Shown here: positions 43,067 through 52,427 of the stretch, in pieces
Layout of the letters: each line of letters starts with the position of its first letter
Position numbering within the stretch: position 1 is the first letter of the stretch
Assembly: GCA_038239345.1 (NCBI GenBank)
Contig: JBBSEX010000011.1
Location: forward strand, 62,001-126,000
DNA: 64,000 bases
DNA from: JBBSEX01 sp038239345
Lineage (GTDB): Bacteria; Acidobacteriota; Terriglobia; Bryobacterales; Bryobacteraceae
Direction: 5' to 3'
The notes under the pieces: model-generated
Told to the model about the DNA's origin: nothing
The model's input: only the letters and a program-made list of their open reading frames with translations
The model's database searches: none
Program-made: the position numbers and the translations under genes

Positions 43067-45079
43067 TTGCAATCGAACCCGAATGCGCCCTTGGCAATCA
43101 TCGCCGACGATCAAGCGAAGATCTTCCTTCGTCTGCTTGCGATCGCACTTCTAGGATGCATCACGGGGGCGTTTTCAGGAAGCTTGCAGGCTGCAATTAG
43201 CACCGAACTGACTACAGTCCGCGATGTCCGTGCCTTGACGCCCGATCAGGCGCGGGCGGCGCGTCCAGTAAGACTAAGAGGGGTTGTGACAGTTCTCTCC
43301 GGTTGGAAAGCTTCCTTCTTTTTCCAGGACGAAACTTCCGGAATTTCCGTCGATCGAGTAAACCCCCTTCCTCCGCTTGAGGCCGGTCAAGTAGTGGAAG
43401 TGCGCGGCGTGACGGGCCCGGGCCTCTTTGCGCCGACCCTCGTTGCCGAAGAAGTAAGAGTGATCGGTAAGCGCCCGATGCCCACCGCGCGCTTTTTTGA
43501 TTTGAGTAGATTAGCAGGGGGCAAGCAAGATAGCCAATGGATCGCCATCCGCGGATTGGTGCGATCGGCGGGGGTCCAACTCAGTTGGGGCCATCCTGTA
43601 CTCTTCCTCGAAATCGATATCGGGGGAGGCAATCTGATTACAGCGCGGGTCCACGATTACTCGAAAGCCAACCTCGACGAGCTCCCGGGTGCCACGGTTT
43701 CTGTCCGCGGCGTTTGCGGCACAGTGTTCAACGACAAGCGGCAATTCGTCGGCCTGCGGCTCTTCGTATCCAGTCTGAACGACCTGACAGTGGAACGGCC
43801 GGCGTCCATCGATCCGTACGATATTCCCACCCGCCCTCTCGGCAGCCTGCTGCAGTTCAGCGATGCGGGGGGCGCTCTGGCCCGGGTAAAAGTTCGAGGA
43901 ATCGTCACCTATTCGCAGCCTGGCAAAGGGCTATACATACAGGACGGACTACAGGGCGTGTTCGTTCAGAGCGCCGAAACGACACAAGTTGCCTTGGGGA
44001 CAGAATTGGAAGTGGTGGGCTATCCCGCCGCCGGGCGCTACTCCCCTAAATTGGAATACGCCGTGTTTCGCGTTGTTGGCTCCATTTCCGCCGTAGCCGG
44101 CGTGTCGCGCGAAGCCTCGTCGATGATTGTCGAAAAAGACGGATTTACCGCCGCCCCCTATGATTCGGTCCTGGTCCAGCTGAAAGGCCGATTGATAGAA
44201 CAAGTTCAAAGCGGAGATGAGTATCTGCTGCATTTCCAGAACGGGACATCCATCTTCAGTGCGCGGTTGTCGCGGACAGCGCGTGGCGACAACGGATTCA
44301 ACTTGACGCCGGGAAGTCTGATGAGCATCACGGGCATTTGCTCGGTGAAGGCTGATGAGGCGCATGAAGCAAGCTCATTCGAAATTGTTCTTCGCTCCGC
44401 GGCGGACTTGGTCGAGATCGAAAGAGCTCCTTGGTGGACGGCCTCTCATGCGGCGTGGGTCGTAACGCTTCTTGTGCTTGTGGTGCTAGGAATGTCGGCG
44501 TGGCTGTTCGTAGTCCGGCGCCAGGCTGGTTTGCGAGTATTGACTATCACCGATCCCCTTTCCGGCTTGTACAACCGCAGAGGGTTTCACTTGCTCGCGG
44601 AGCAACAATGGCGCTTGTCATTACGTGGCAAGAAGCCGTTATTACTGTTCTACATCGACGTAGACCATTTCAAGAACATCAACGACACGCTCGGTCATAA
44701 GGAAGGCGATCTGGCAATTCAGGCCGTTTCCGCTGTACTTCGCGAGTGTTTTCGAAAGACCGACATTATCGGACGGCTCGGGGGCGATGAGTTCGCCGTG
44801 GCCGCGGTGGAGGTTTCCGAAAGCGGCCGCGCCGTCTTGGAGTTGCGTCTACTGAAAACTCTCCAACAGAGTAACGAAACGCCCGGTCGGGCATTCCACC
44901 TCTCGTTGAGCGTCGGAGTTCTTACTTGCGACAAAACGTTGGAACATCTGGCGATTGAAGGCCTGCTGGATGAAGCCGATGCTCTCATGTATCAGAAAAA
45001 GCGGGGCTCGATGAGAACATTTGGCGACGCGGGACAATCCCTAGCCAGAGAGCTGCAATTACAAGATCGAATTTGCTGA
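43067..45079 (+). CDS. Membrane diguanylate cyclase with large periplasmic region
   Basis: A 670-residue protein. A hydrophobic segment near residues 20-43 serves as signal or anchor; residues ~45-450 are periplasmic and contain repeated OB-fold-like stretches (VRLRGVVTVLSGWKASFFFQ, WIAIRGLVRSAGV, ARVKVRGIVTYSQPGKGLYI); a second membrane helix lies near 455-480 (AAWVVTLLVLVVLGMSAWLF). The C-terminal GGDEF domain has DPLSGLYNRRGF, FYIDVDHFKNINDTLGHKEG and the active-site RLGGDEFAV. The I-site RKTD is five residues before GGDEF, so product inhibition is likely. Start TTG 43067 has AAGGAG just upstream. It should make cyclic di-GMP in response to a periplasmic signal. Confidence 0.88.
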   Translation: MQSNPNAPLAIIADDQAKIFLRLLAIALLGCITGAFSGSLQAAISTELTTVRDVRALTPDQARAARPVRLRGVVTVLSGWKASFFFQDETSGISVDRVNPLPPLEAGQVVEVRGVTGPGLFAPTLVAEEVRVIGKRPMPTARFFDLSRLAGGKQDSQWIAIRGLVRSAGVQLSWGHPVLFLEIDIGGGNLITARVHDYSKANLDELPGATVSVRGVCGTVFNDKRQFVGLRLFVSSLNDLTVERPASIDPYDIPTRPLGSLLQFSDAGGALARVKVRGIVTYSQPGKGLYIQDGLQGVFVQSAETTQVALGTELEVVGYPAAGRYSPKLEYAVFRVVGSISAVAGVSREASSMIVEKDGFTAAPYDSVLVQLKGRLIEQVQSGDEYLLHFQNGTSIFSARLSRTARGDNGFNLTPGSLMSITGICSVKADEAHEASSFEIVLRSAADLVEIERAPWWTASHAAWVVTLLVLVVLGMSAWLFVVRRQAGLRVLTITDPLSGLYNRRGFHLLAEQQWRLSLRGKKPLLLFYIDVDHFKNINDTLGHKEGDLAIQAVSAVLRECFRKTDIIGRLGGDEFAVAAVEVSESGRAVLELRLLKTLQQSNETPGRAFHLSLSVGVLTCDKTLEHLAIEGLLDEADALMYQKKRGSMRTFGDAGQSLARELQLQDRIC

Positions 45080-45113
45080 AAGGCGACTGCCGGGGAGTGT
45101 TTGATAGCATGCC

Positions 45114-45701
45114 ATGATGGGCGTCGAACTGGAAACTGCACGTCTGTTATTGCGTCCATTGCAACTCGACGATGCGGAAACCACCCAGCGTCTTTTTCCT
45201 CATTGGGAGATTGTACGGTACCTGGCTAGCAGCGTCCCTTGGCCCTACCCCGAAGGTGGAGCGATCGCTTACTATCGGGATGTCGCCTTGCCGGCGGTCG
45301 CCCGCGGTGAGGAATGGCATTGGACCTTGCGATTGAAAAGCGATCCCAAGCACTTAATCGGATGCATCTTTCTTTCGCGCAAGGAAGACAATAATCGCGG
45401 GTTCTGGTTGGGCCTTCCGTGGCACGGCCAGGGTTTGATGAGCGAAGCAGCCCGGGCTGTCACCGACTATTGGTTTGGCGTACTCGGCTTTCCCGTGTTA
45501 CGCGTGCCAAAGGCGATCGCCAATACTTCATCGAGGCGAATATCGGAGAACAGTGGCATGCGGATAATAAGGACGGAAGATCGGGATTACGTCGCAGGAA
45601 AACTTCCGGCAGAGCTGTGGGAAATCACCGCGGCCGAATGGGCGGCAAACCTTCGTCTTCGTGCGTCCCGCAGTCCGCCAAGCCCCGCTGAGCTACTATA
45701 A
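45114..45701 (+). CDS. GNAT-family N-acetyltransferase
   Basis: A 195-residue protein of the RimJ/RimL-like GNAT group: ETARLLLRPLQLDDAETTQR at the start, PWPYPEGGAIAYYRDVALPA, LIGCIFLSRKEDNNRGFWLG and the acetyl-CoA loop LPWHGQGLMSEAARAVTDYW, followed by FPVLRVPKAIANTSSRRISE, the usual motif near the C-terminus. Substrate could be a ribosomal protein N-terminus or a small amine; it is not decidable. It follows the cyclase gene by 34 bases. Confidence 0.85.
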   Translation: MMGVELETARLLLRPLQLDDAETTQRLFPHWEIVRYLASSVPWPYPEGGAIAYYRDVALPAVARGEEWHWTLRLKSDPKHLIGCIFLSRKEDNNRGFWLGLPWHGQGLMSEAARAVTDYWFGVLGFPVLRVPKAIANTSSRRISENSGMRIIRTEDRDYVAGKLPAELWEITAAEWAANLRLRASRSPPSPAELL

Positions 45702-45781
45702 ATCTTTAACAAATGCAGGTGGTTCGGAAACGCGAGCTATCGGCGATGTGCCGTTGAACAAACGATTGCAAGGAGCCAAGT

Positions 45782-48211
45782 GTGAGTAATGCACCGTCCG
45801 CGGCATCCCCTTCCGAACATGCCGGGGAGGCCGTTGAGCGCCGAGGGATGCTGCCATCGATGATCCGTATGCTGATGGTTGTCGGTGTTGCCAGTTTGCT
45901 GATTCTGGCCACCCTCCCCTTGGCGGCGCTGGTGAAGTCCGCCGACGCATCTTTGTCAATCTCTGAAAGAGTCAAGGCAGTTGGCTTACTCTCGCCGGAA
46001 TTCATTATCGCTGGTATTATGCTCGTGATCTTCGCACTGCTGGGATCGATAATTCTCCATTCCCTGTTCAAAAAGTCGCGGGGATTCCTGGATGCCGATG
46101 CAGAACAGCAGGCCGGTTTCCTGGATAACCTGGACCCAAAATATGTGGACATTGCCATTCTTTCTTCCGCCGCGCTGAGTCTATTTCTCGAATTAGCGCT
46201 CATCCGATGGCAATCGTCGGTGCTGGAATTTCTGGCGTTTTACAAGAATTTCAGTCTGCTCGCGTGCTTCGCGGGTCTGGGCCTCGGCTATGCGCTCGCA
46301 AACAGGAGCCGTATCTCGGTGCTGCTAGTCATCCCACTACTTGCCTGGCAGTTTGGCTTCATGATGATAATCCGCATGTTCCGCGATTTCTTCCGGGTGA
46401 TCCCTTTTCGGGAACAGCTATCGATGGGGGTGGGCTCGGAGGTAATCTCCACCGTACTCCTATATGCACTGCTCACGGTGGTGTTCTTAATTACGGCGCT
46501 AACATTCATCCCCGTCGGCCAATTATGCGGACGCATGATGGAGAGAAGTACAAAGCTGCGCGCTTATGGATTGAATCTGGCAGGCAGCCTTATTGGAGTT
46601 CTTCTGATGCTTGCCGCCAGCTTCTTATGGACTCCTCCGCTGGTCTGGTTTGCGCTGTGCTTCTTGACGCTTCTGGCCTTCCACGTCAAAACAACCGCCT
46701 CGTTATTTGTCGGAATTACGTTCGCCATTGTCGCTACCATCACGCTGTCCTGGTGGCCGATAGAGCCTCTCTGGAACCGCGTCTATTCGCCGTATCAACT
46801 TCTGGAGATTGGAACCAGCGACGACACCCGCCTCCCGCTGATTCGGGCCGCCGGTCATTATTACCAACGTATCTTTGACTTCTCTGGCGATACGCCTTCA
46901 GGCCCTTTGCGGCACGTCCGCGATTATTACGATCTGCCGTACAAAGTTCATCCCCGCTTGAACGATGTGGCGGTGGTGGGGGCGGGAACCGGCAATGATG
47001 TTTCGGCTGCATTGCGGGCCGGGTCTGGCAGGGTGGATGCGATTGAAATCGATCCCGCCATTATGCTGATTGGCAGGATGGACCATCCGGAAAAACCTTA
47101 TCAGAATCCTCGCACGTTTGCGGTCAACAACGATGCGCGATCGTTTCTACGCGGCACCGGCCGCAGCTACGATCTAATCGTCTATGGACTTCTGGATTCT
47201 CATACGCTGCTGAGCCAAGGTTCCAGTGTGCGTCTGGATTCTTTCGTCTACACGGTGGAAGGTCTCCGCGAAGCTCGAAATCGCCTCAAACCGGATGGCG
47301 TAATCTCGCTGGCATTCACCGTCTTGTCCGATTCTCTGGGCCGCAAAATTTATCTCATGCTACAGCAGGTGTTCGACGGCCGCCCGCCGATCTGCGTCCA
47401 GGCCGATTACGATCATGCCGTGGTATTTCTTGCGTCGAACGACCCGAATTGGAGCTTTCCAAACCAAAAGGTAGCGGACGCGGGATTCCAGGACAAGACC
47501 AGCTATTACGCGAACCCTTCGCTCCAGGCCAACCTATCGACAGACGATTGGCCTTTCTTCTATATGCCTCTGAGGGTTTATCCAACCTCTTATCTCGTGA
47601 TGGTCTTTCAGATCCTGGTTCTATCCATTTTGTTGGGCGCAAACTTCTTCGGAGAAGCGCCGAAATTCAGTCACCTTTCGTTCTTCTTCTTGGGCGCGGG
47701 TTTCATGTTGGTGGAAACCAAAGGGATCACGGAGATGGGTTTGACGTTCGGGAATACCTGGCAGGTGATCGGCTTTGTGATCGCGGGCTTACTGACAATG
47801 GCATTTCTCGGAAACTGGGCGGTGTCGTTGCTCAAGATCCGCCGGCCCTTGGTCCCCTATCTTTTATTGTGGGCCGCGCTCGCGTTGGGCTGGTTTGTGG
47901 CAAGATCGGGAGGTTTCGGCTCCACTCCGATCGGACGCCTGGAAACCGCCATCGTCCTGACGTGCCCACTCCTTTTCTCGGGCATCGTTTTTTCCACTCT
48001 GCTGAATTCCCGCGGTCAGGTTTCGGGAATGATGGCGATGAATTTGTTGGGCGCTATTTGCGGCGGATTGGTGGAATACAACTCAATGTACTTCGGTTTC
48101 CAGTGGCTCTATTGGGCGGCTATGGTCTGCTATCTCCTCGCCTTCCTCTCTGATCTCATGTTTAGCCGAAAGCATGGTGGGGAAACGGATACGGCGGCGG
48201 CACTCGCTTAA
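45782..48211 (+). CDS. Membrane-embedded spermidine-synthase-like protein
   Basis: An 809-residue protein with about 8 N-terminal membrane helices (residues ~30-340), a soluble Rossmann methyltransferase-like domain (~370-620) and about 6 C-terminal helices. The nucleotide loop reads VAVVGAGTGNDVSAALRAGS, followed by VDAIEIDPAIMLIGRMDHPE and SYDLIVYGLLDSHTLLSQGS, which are the spermidine/spermine-synthase fold motifs, with Asp then Asp at substrate positions. Such long membrane-bound relatives are widespread but their substrates are poorly known. GTG 45782 follows AAGGAG by eight bases and is the chosen start. No speD gene is adjacent. Confidence 0.75.
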   Translation: MSNAPSAASPSEHAGEAVERRGMLPSMIRMLMVVGVASLLILATLPLAALVKSADASLSISERVKAVGLLSPEFIIAGIMLVIFALLGSIILHSLFKKSRGFLDADAEQQAGFLDNLDPKYVDIAILSSAALSLFLELALIRWQSSVLEFLAFYKNFSLLACFAGLGLGYALANRSRISVLLVIPLLAWQFGFMMIIRMFRDFFRVIPFREQLSMGVGSEVISTVLLYALLTVVFLITALTFIPVGQLCGRMMERSTKLRAYGLNLAGSLIGVLLMLAASFLWTPPLVWFALCFLTLLAFHVKTTASLFVGITFAIVATITLSWWPIEPLWNRVYSPYQLLEIGTSDDTRLPLIRAAGHYYQRIFDFSGDTPSGPLRHVRDYYDLPYKVHPRLNDVAVVGAGTGNDVSAALRAGSGRVDAIEIDPAIMLIGRMDHPEKPYQNPRTFAVNNDARSFLRGTGRSYDLIVYGLLDSHTLLSQGSSVRLDSFVYTVEGLREARNRLKPDGVISLAFTVLSDSLGRKIYLMLQQVFDGRPPICVQADYDHAVVFLASNDPNWSFPNQKVADAGFQDKTSYYANPSLQANLSTDDWPFFYMPLRVYPTSYLVMVFQILVLSILLGANFFGEAPKFSHLSFFFLGAGFMLVETKGITEMGLTFGNTWQVIGFVIAGLLTMAFLGNWAVSLLKIRRPLVPYLLLWAALALGWFVARSGGFGSTPIGRLETAIVLTCPLLFSGIVFSTLLNSRGQVSGMMAMNLLGAICGGLVEYNSMYFGFQWLYWAAMVCYLLAFLSDLMFSRKHGGETDTAAALA

Positions 48212-48251
48212 AGATAGGCCGCCTGTTTTCACTCACGGACGGCCGGCAAAC

Positions 48252-50630
48252 CTACGTCTTCATCCGGACAAAGAAATATAGCCCGGCTAAAGAGAAGATT
48301 GCGTCGGGTGACCATGCCGCTACCGGCGCCGGGAGCTGCGAGACGTTACCTACCTGCTCAAACAGCTGATTGATCGATAAATAGGCGATGGCGATGCCGA
48401 AACTGAGGCCGACCCCGGCCATTGCGCCGCGGCTTCCCGTCCCAAAGGCGAATGGGATCGCGATCCCCGCCATGATCAAGGCGAACAGCGGGATCGAGAA
48501 CTTCTTGTGAAATTGCACTTGCAAGCGAACGGTATCGAAGCCGCCCTGCTGCAGATCGTGGATGTAATTCGAAAGTTCTTCGAAGTTCATCTGCTTGTCC
48601 TGCTTTACTTCTTTCAAGAAATAATTCGGTGGTTCGTTCAGTTCGGGGAACGGAATGGATCCGCCGGTGAAATCCTGGAAATTTCGGTCGTGCAGGCCGT
48701 CGAAATCGCGGCTCCAACCGTTGTAGAAAACCCACATCCGCGATGGCGCGTCCCAACGGGCCTTTTCGGCCGCAACCTGGCGGTTTAGACGGAAGCGCTC
48801 CGTATCGATTTCATAGACGCTGACCCCGGCCATGACATCGGCGACGGGATCGAAATACTTGTAGTAATAAATACGCATCGACTTACCGGAACCCACGATC
48901 CACTTGCGATCGGGACGGAGGTAAGTCTGTACGGGTCTGCCTTTGATCTCGTTTCGAATGGCGTCTTGCTTGCGGTTCGCTTCGGGCACGTAATAGTGAT
49001 CGAAGGCGAAAAGTCCAGCGCTCAGGACAACCGCCGCCGCCAGAACCGGAACTGAGAGCCGGTACAAACTGACACCACAAGCTTTGAGCGCGGTAACTTC
49101 ATTGTGCTTGGAGAGAATTCCGAAGGTGATCAACACGGCCACTAGAACGCTGATCGGGGTCATGTCGTAGATCAGTTTGGGCGTCAGGAAAACCAGATAC
49201 GTCAAGACCCGCGGCATCGGAATGCGGTTCTTCACGATGTCACTCAGGAGTTCGAAAAACGTAAACGCCTGAATCATAATCACGAAGCTCACCAGCAGCA
49301 GGACGAAGTAAAACAGAAAGCTGGTTAGGACATAAGTGTCGATTACTTGGGGCAGCAGCGGAAAGCGCCGTGCCCCGACGCCGGGCGCCGAGGGAAGACT
49401 GCCGCGGACGCTGCGAAAGAACGACACCAGCCAATCGCGAACCAGCGCCACCCAGTCGCGATCGCCCGGCACTTCCAGGCGGATCATCATGATCAAGCCG
49501 GCGATGGCGAAGACGGCGTTCGGCAGCCAGACCGCGAGGGGCACGGGAATGGTCCCTTGCTTCGCCAGCCCTATAAGGCTGATCATGCCCATGTAGTAGA
49601 GGAAGGCCAGCGCCACCGTTAGGACGAATGCGGTCGACTTGCCGCCCTTGCGCGACGAGACCCCCAGGGGGATGCCGACCAAGCCCAGCAGTAAGCAGGC
49701 AAGCGGAAGGGCGAAGCGTTGATGCAGTTCAATCCGCGCCTCTAAAATCTTTCCGCGGTCCAGCTCGGGCATTTTATAGGACTGCCTGTAGAGCGGCCCA
49801 ATATCCATTTCACTGGTGGGCTTGGTAGCGCGCACCTCGCCCGGTTTCTGCGCTTCCAGCAGTTGCTCACCGCGGGGAAAACTGGATAGCCGGTATTGCG
49901 CGATGTCTTTGCCGACGTCGTAATTGCTTCCGTTTAACAGTGAAAGCTGGATGCGATTGTGAACTACGTCCGGCGTGGCGATGGCATCGCTGGCCATCGT
50001 AACCCGCGGGCTATCGCCGCGTTCTTGCGCGGACTTGGGGCGATCCTCGGGAGGCGTGATGTCGGCCAGGAAGACATTTTTCCAGTGCGTAATTGGCCCC
50101 GGCACAACATCGCCCACCCACAGAATCGTATTCGGAAATTGCTCTTCGAACACTCGGGCCTGGATCTCGGCGGTGAGTTGGGCGGCCGCCAATTGGTTCA
50201 GAACGCGATACGTTTCGCGGACCGACCAGGGAGTAACAAACAGCGAACAGGCAGCCGCGATCAGAGTAGCCAGAAATCCGAAAGTTAGAATCGGCGCTAC
50301 CACGCGGCGGCTGGGCACGCCCGCGGCACGCATCGCGGTAATCTCGCCATCGCTGGACATTCTACTAAGACCGATCAAGATGCCAACCAGAACGCCAAGC
50401 GGGATGGCGAAGGTCAGCGTCGGAGGTAAGGCCAAAGAAAACAGGTAGGCAACGGTTTTTGGCGGAGCGGAGCTGCGGACTAAAATCTCGAAAAGCTTGG
50501 CGCCGACTTTGTAGAGAAACAAAACGAAAGTGAAGAGAAACGCGCCCAGGAAAGCGGCCACCGCGACCTCACGAAACACAGTGCGGCTGATTATTCCCAT
50601 GAAGCCGCGCGTTCGAATGATCATCCTCAT
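48252..50630 (-). CDS. Fused LptF-LptG permease of the LPS transporter
   Basis: A 792-residue protein that holds two YjgP/YjgQ-family permeases in one chain. The first (~1-390) starts MGIISRTVFREVAVAAFLGA, has SSDGEITAMRAAGVPSRRV, a periplasmic beta-jellyroll-like part and closes with LYYMGMISLIGLAKQGTIPV. A basic linker (~395-420) follows. The second (~420-792) starts LPQVIDTYVLTSFLFYFVLL, has LSKHNEVTALKACGVSLYRL, the second jellyroll, and ends QLPAPVAAWSPDAIFSLAGL. LptF and LptG normally form a heterodimer with LptB2 to extract LPS from the inner membrane. A single-chain version is known in Acidobacteria-type genomes. lptB, lptC and lptA are not here. Confidence 0.85.
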   Translation of the reverse strand: MRMIIRTRGFMGIISRTVFREVAVAAFLGAFLFTFVLFLYKVGAKLFEILVRSSAPPKTVAYLFSLALPPTLTFAIPLGVLVGILIGLSRMSSDGEITAMRAAGVPSRRVVAPILTFGFLATLIAAACSLFVTPWSVRETYRVLNQLAAAQLTAEIQARVFEEQFPNTILWVGDVVPGPITHWKNVFLADITPPEDRPKSAQERGDSPRVTMASDAIATPDVVHNRIQLSLLNGSNYDVGKDIAQYRLSSFPRGEQLLEAQKPGEVRATKPTSEMDIGPLYRQSYKMPELDRGKILEARIELHQRFALPLACLLLGLVGIPLGVSSRKGGKSTAFVLTVALAFLYYMGMISLIGLAKQGTIPVPLAVWLPNAVFAIAGLIMMIRLEVPGDRDWVALVRDWLVSFFRSVRGSLPSAPGVGARRFPLLPQVIDTYVLTSFLFYFVLLLVSFVIMIQAFTFFELLSDIVKNRIPMPRVLTYLVFLTPKLIYDMTPISVLVAVLITFGILSKHNEVTALKACGVSLYRLSVPVLAAAVVLSAGLFAFDHYYVPEANRKQDAIRNEIKGRPVQTYLRPDRKWIVGSGKSMRIYYYKYFDPVADVMAGVSVYEIDTERFRLNRQVAAEKARWDAPSRMWVFYNGWSRDFDGLHDRNFQDFTGGSIPFPELNEPPNYFLKEVKQDKQMNFEELSNYIHDLQQGGFDTVRLQVQFHKKFSIPLFALIMAGIAIPFAFGTGSRGAMAGVGLSFGIAIAYLSINQLFEQVGNVSQLPAPVAAWSPDAIFSLAGLYFFVRMKT

Positions 50631-50633
50631 TCT

Positions 50634-52427
50634 TTAGCGGCCGCCGGTTACGAGTGTAGGAGCCGGAACCAGGGGCGGTTTGGCAAGTTCATCCTGGGGA
50701 TGCTCTAGTTCAACCTCATCGAATAGCAGCCCTGGAGCCACTACCGATGTTGGCGCGATATATCCGCCGCCACCCATGATGGCAAACGGCGCACCGTTAT
50801 TCACGTACTCAAACAGCGCGGTTTCAGTGGACGCGGCCAGGATATCTTTCAGGGTCTTCACGTTCACTCCACGGAAGCGAACACTGCGGATGAGTTCTTC
50901 GCGCCCATCCAAGTAGACGCGATAGACCAGCAGCGGGATGCTAACGGGGCGCGCCGCACCGCCGCCCGATTGCATCATGCCCGTGGCTATACTGCGAAAT
51001 TCCGCTACCGACGCCGAAGAAGGAAAGTCCAGCTTGCGAACAAGGATGCCGTACGTCTTGTTGCGTTGCTTGCAAAGATCGATCAATTGCTTCTTGAGAT
51101 CGGTGAGCGGAACGCTTTGCGATGTCTTGATGAAGAGGTTGGAAATGGCCGCCGCGCGATAACCGAATGAGCCGGGCAGACGGGCATGGCCGTTCGATTC
51201 CGAGTATCCCTTGACGGGTTGGCGGCTGAGCAGGAAAGACTTCAAAACGCCTTTCTCGATCAGCGTAACAGGGCGGGGTTTTACGCCTTCCATATCGAAT
51301 TGCGTATAACCGATCAGCGCCTTGCCCTTCCACTCTTTCCGCGTAGCATCGTCGATCACATCGATCCATTCCGGGATAACACGCGAGCCCATGCGCGATT
51401 CGAATTCACTGGGAATGTAGGGCGCTGTACGGCCCGGTTCGACGACCGGACGGCGCCCCACTCGAAGATTGTCGCCCAACACCTGGGCTAGCAATTGCGC
51501 GGCGGCCCGCGGTTCAAAAAGCATCGGGCCGATGTAGCTTTCGCCAACCGGCGCGGCGGCAAGCGCTTTGACATTGTCGGCAACGGCGGCGACAGAACGG
51601 CTGAGATCGCCTTCCGAGCCGAGGTCGCTTAATTCGAATGCGTGGATGACCGCCGCGTCGCGGACCACCATGCCATCGGGCGCGATACCGCTAGCTCGAA
51701 TCCGAAAGTATGAAAAGTTGTCGGGGGTGCGCAGCAGCGTGCCTTCGGAATTGGCGTAGTAAGCGGTGGCCTGTATCGATTCCAGATCAGTGGCGGAGGT
51801 AAGCACTTCCGGATACGCGGCGAATACGCCTGAGAGTTTGACGACGCGATTGCTCCACTGCGCCTGGTCAGGACGGGTTTTTTCGATCGCCTGAATACTG
51901 TTGCTGGGCGAAGCCTTGAGGAAATCCGCTTCCGGTTCGCGTTTGGCATTCACGGCAGCGTCGCGAAGGGCGGCGCGCTTGCGGCTTAACGATTCAACCG
52001 CGGTTTTGTAGGCCCGATCGGTGGCCAGCCAGAAGTCCTGGCGGAGAATTTCGTAGCTGTTGTCGATGGGCCAACGGTCGGGATCGAAACGCTCGCCGGA
52101 GTAATGTCCGGAGGCCACGTCGTTCGTGTTGTCGAACTCGTAAGCGCCGACGCGAACTTGCACGTCGGGAACTCGCGAGCGCGCGGAACTTATCCCCAGA
52201 AGACCACCGAGCGAAGCGGAAACGGTAAACGAATCGATATCCTCTAGCGTGTACTCGATGTAGTACGGCGGATCCTCCGCGCCATGGATGCGGAGAGATC
52301 GCGAGCGTTCGAGTTCGTCACGCATAGCCCGGATAATGACGTCTTCGGTAGGGGGAGCGGGAGGCGGCGGCGATTGGGCGAAGGCCGGCGATAGGCTGAA
52401 GAAAGCAATGATCAACGCCGCTCTCAT
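50634..52427 (-). CDS. Secreted TldE/PmbA-like protein without metal motif
   Basis: A 597-residue exported paralogue of the TldD-like protein coded just upstream. A signal peptide (MRAALIIAFFSLSPAFAQ) is followed by a Pro-rich segment and the same fold landmarks: PPYYIEYTLEDIDSFTVSAS, DVQVRVGAYEFDNTN, KALIGYTQFDMEGVKPRPVT, LSRQPVKGYSESNGHARLPG. Where the partner has HEIFGHRVEGH, this protein has the unrelated RAAAQLLAQVLGDNLRVGRR, so the zinc site is lost. In the TldD/TldE protease one subunit is active and the other is not; this appears to be the inactive partner. Its ATG overlaps the stop of the tldD-like gene (ATGA) and lptFG starts 4 bases after it. Confidence 0.82.
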   Translation of the reverse strand: MRAALIIAFFSLSPAFAQSPPPPAPPTEDVIIRAMRDELERSRSLRIHGAEDPPYYIEYTLEDIDSFTVSASLGGLLGISSARSRVPDVQVRVGAYEFDNTNDVASGHYSGERFDPDRWPIDNSYEILRQDFWLATDRAYKTAVESLSRKRAALRDAAVNAKREPEADFLKASPSNSIQAIEKTRPDQAQWSNRVVKLSGVFAAYPEVLTSATDLESIQATAYYANSEGTLLRTPDNFSYFRIRASGIAPDGMVVRDAAVIHAFELSDLGSEGDLSRSVAAVADNVKALAAAPVGESYIGPMLFEPRAAAQLLAQVLGDNLRVGRRPVVEPGRTAPYIPSEFESRMGSRVIPEWIDVIDDATRKEWKGKALIGYTQFDMEGVKPRPVTLIEKGVLKSFLLSRQPVKGYSESNGHARLPGSFGYRAAAISNLFIKTSQSVPLTDLKKQLIDLCKQRNKTYGILVRKLDFPSSASVAEFRSIATGMMQSGGGAARPVSIPLLVYRVYLDGREELIRSVRFRGVNVKTLKDILAASTETALFEYVNNGAPFAIMGGGGYIAPTSVVAPGLLFDEVELEHPQDELAKPPLVPAPTLVTGGR

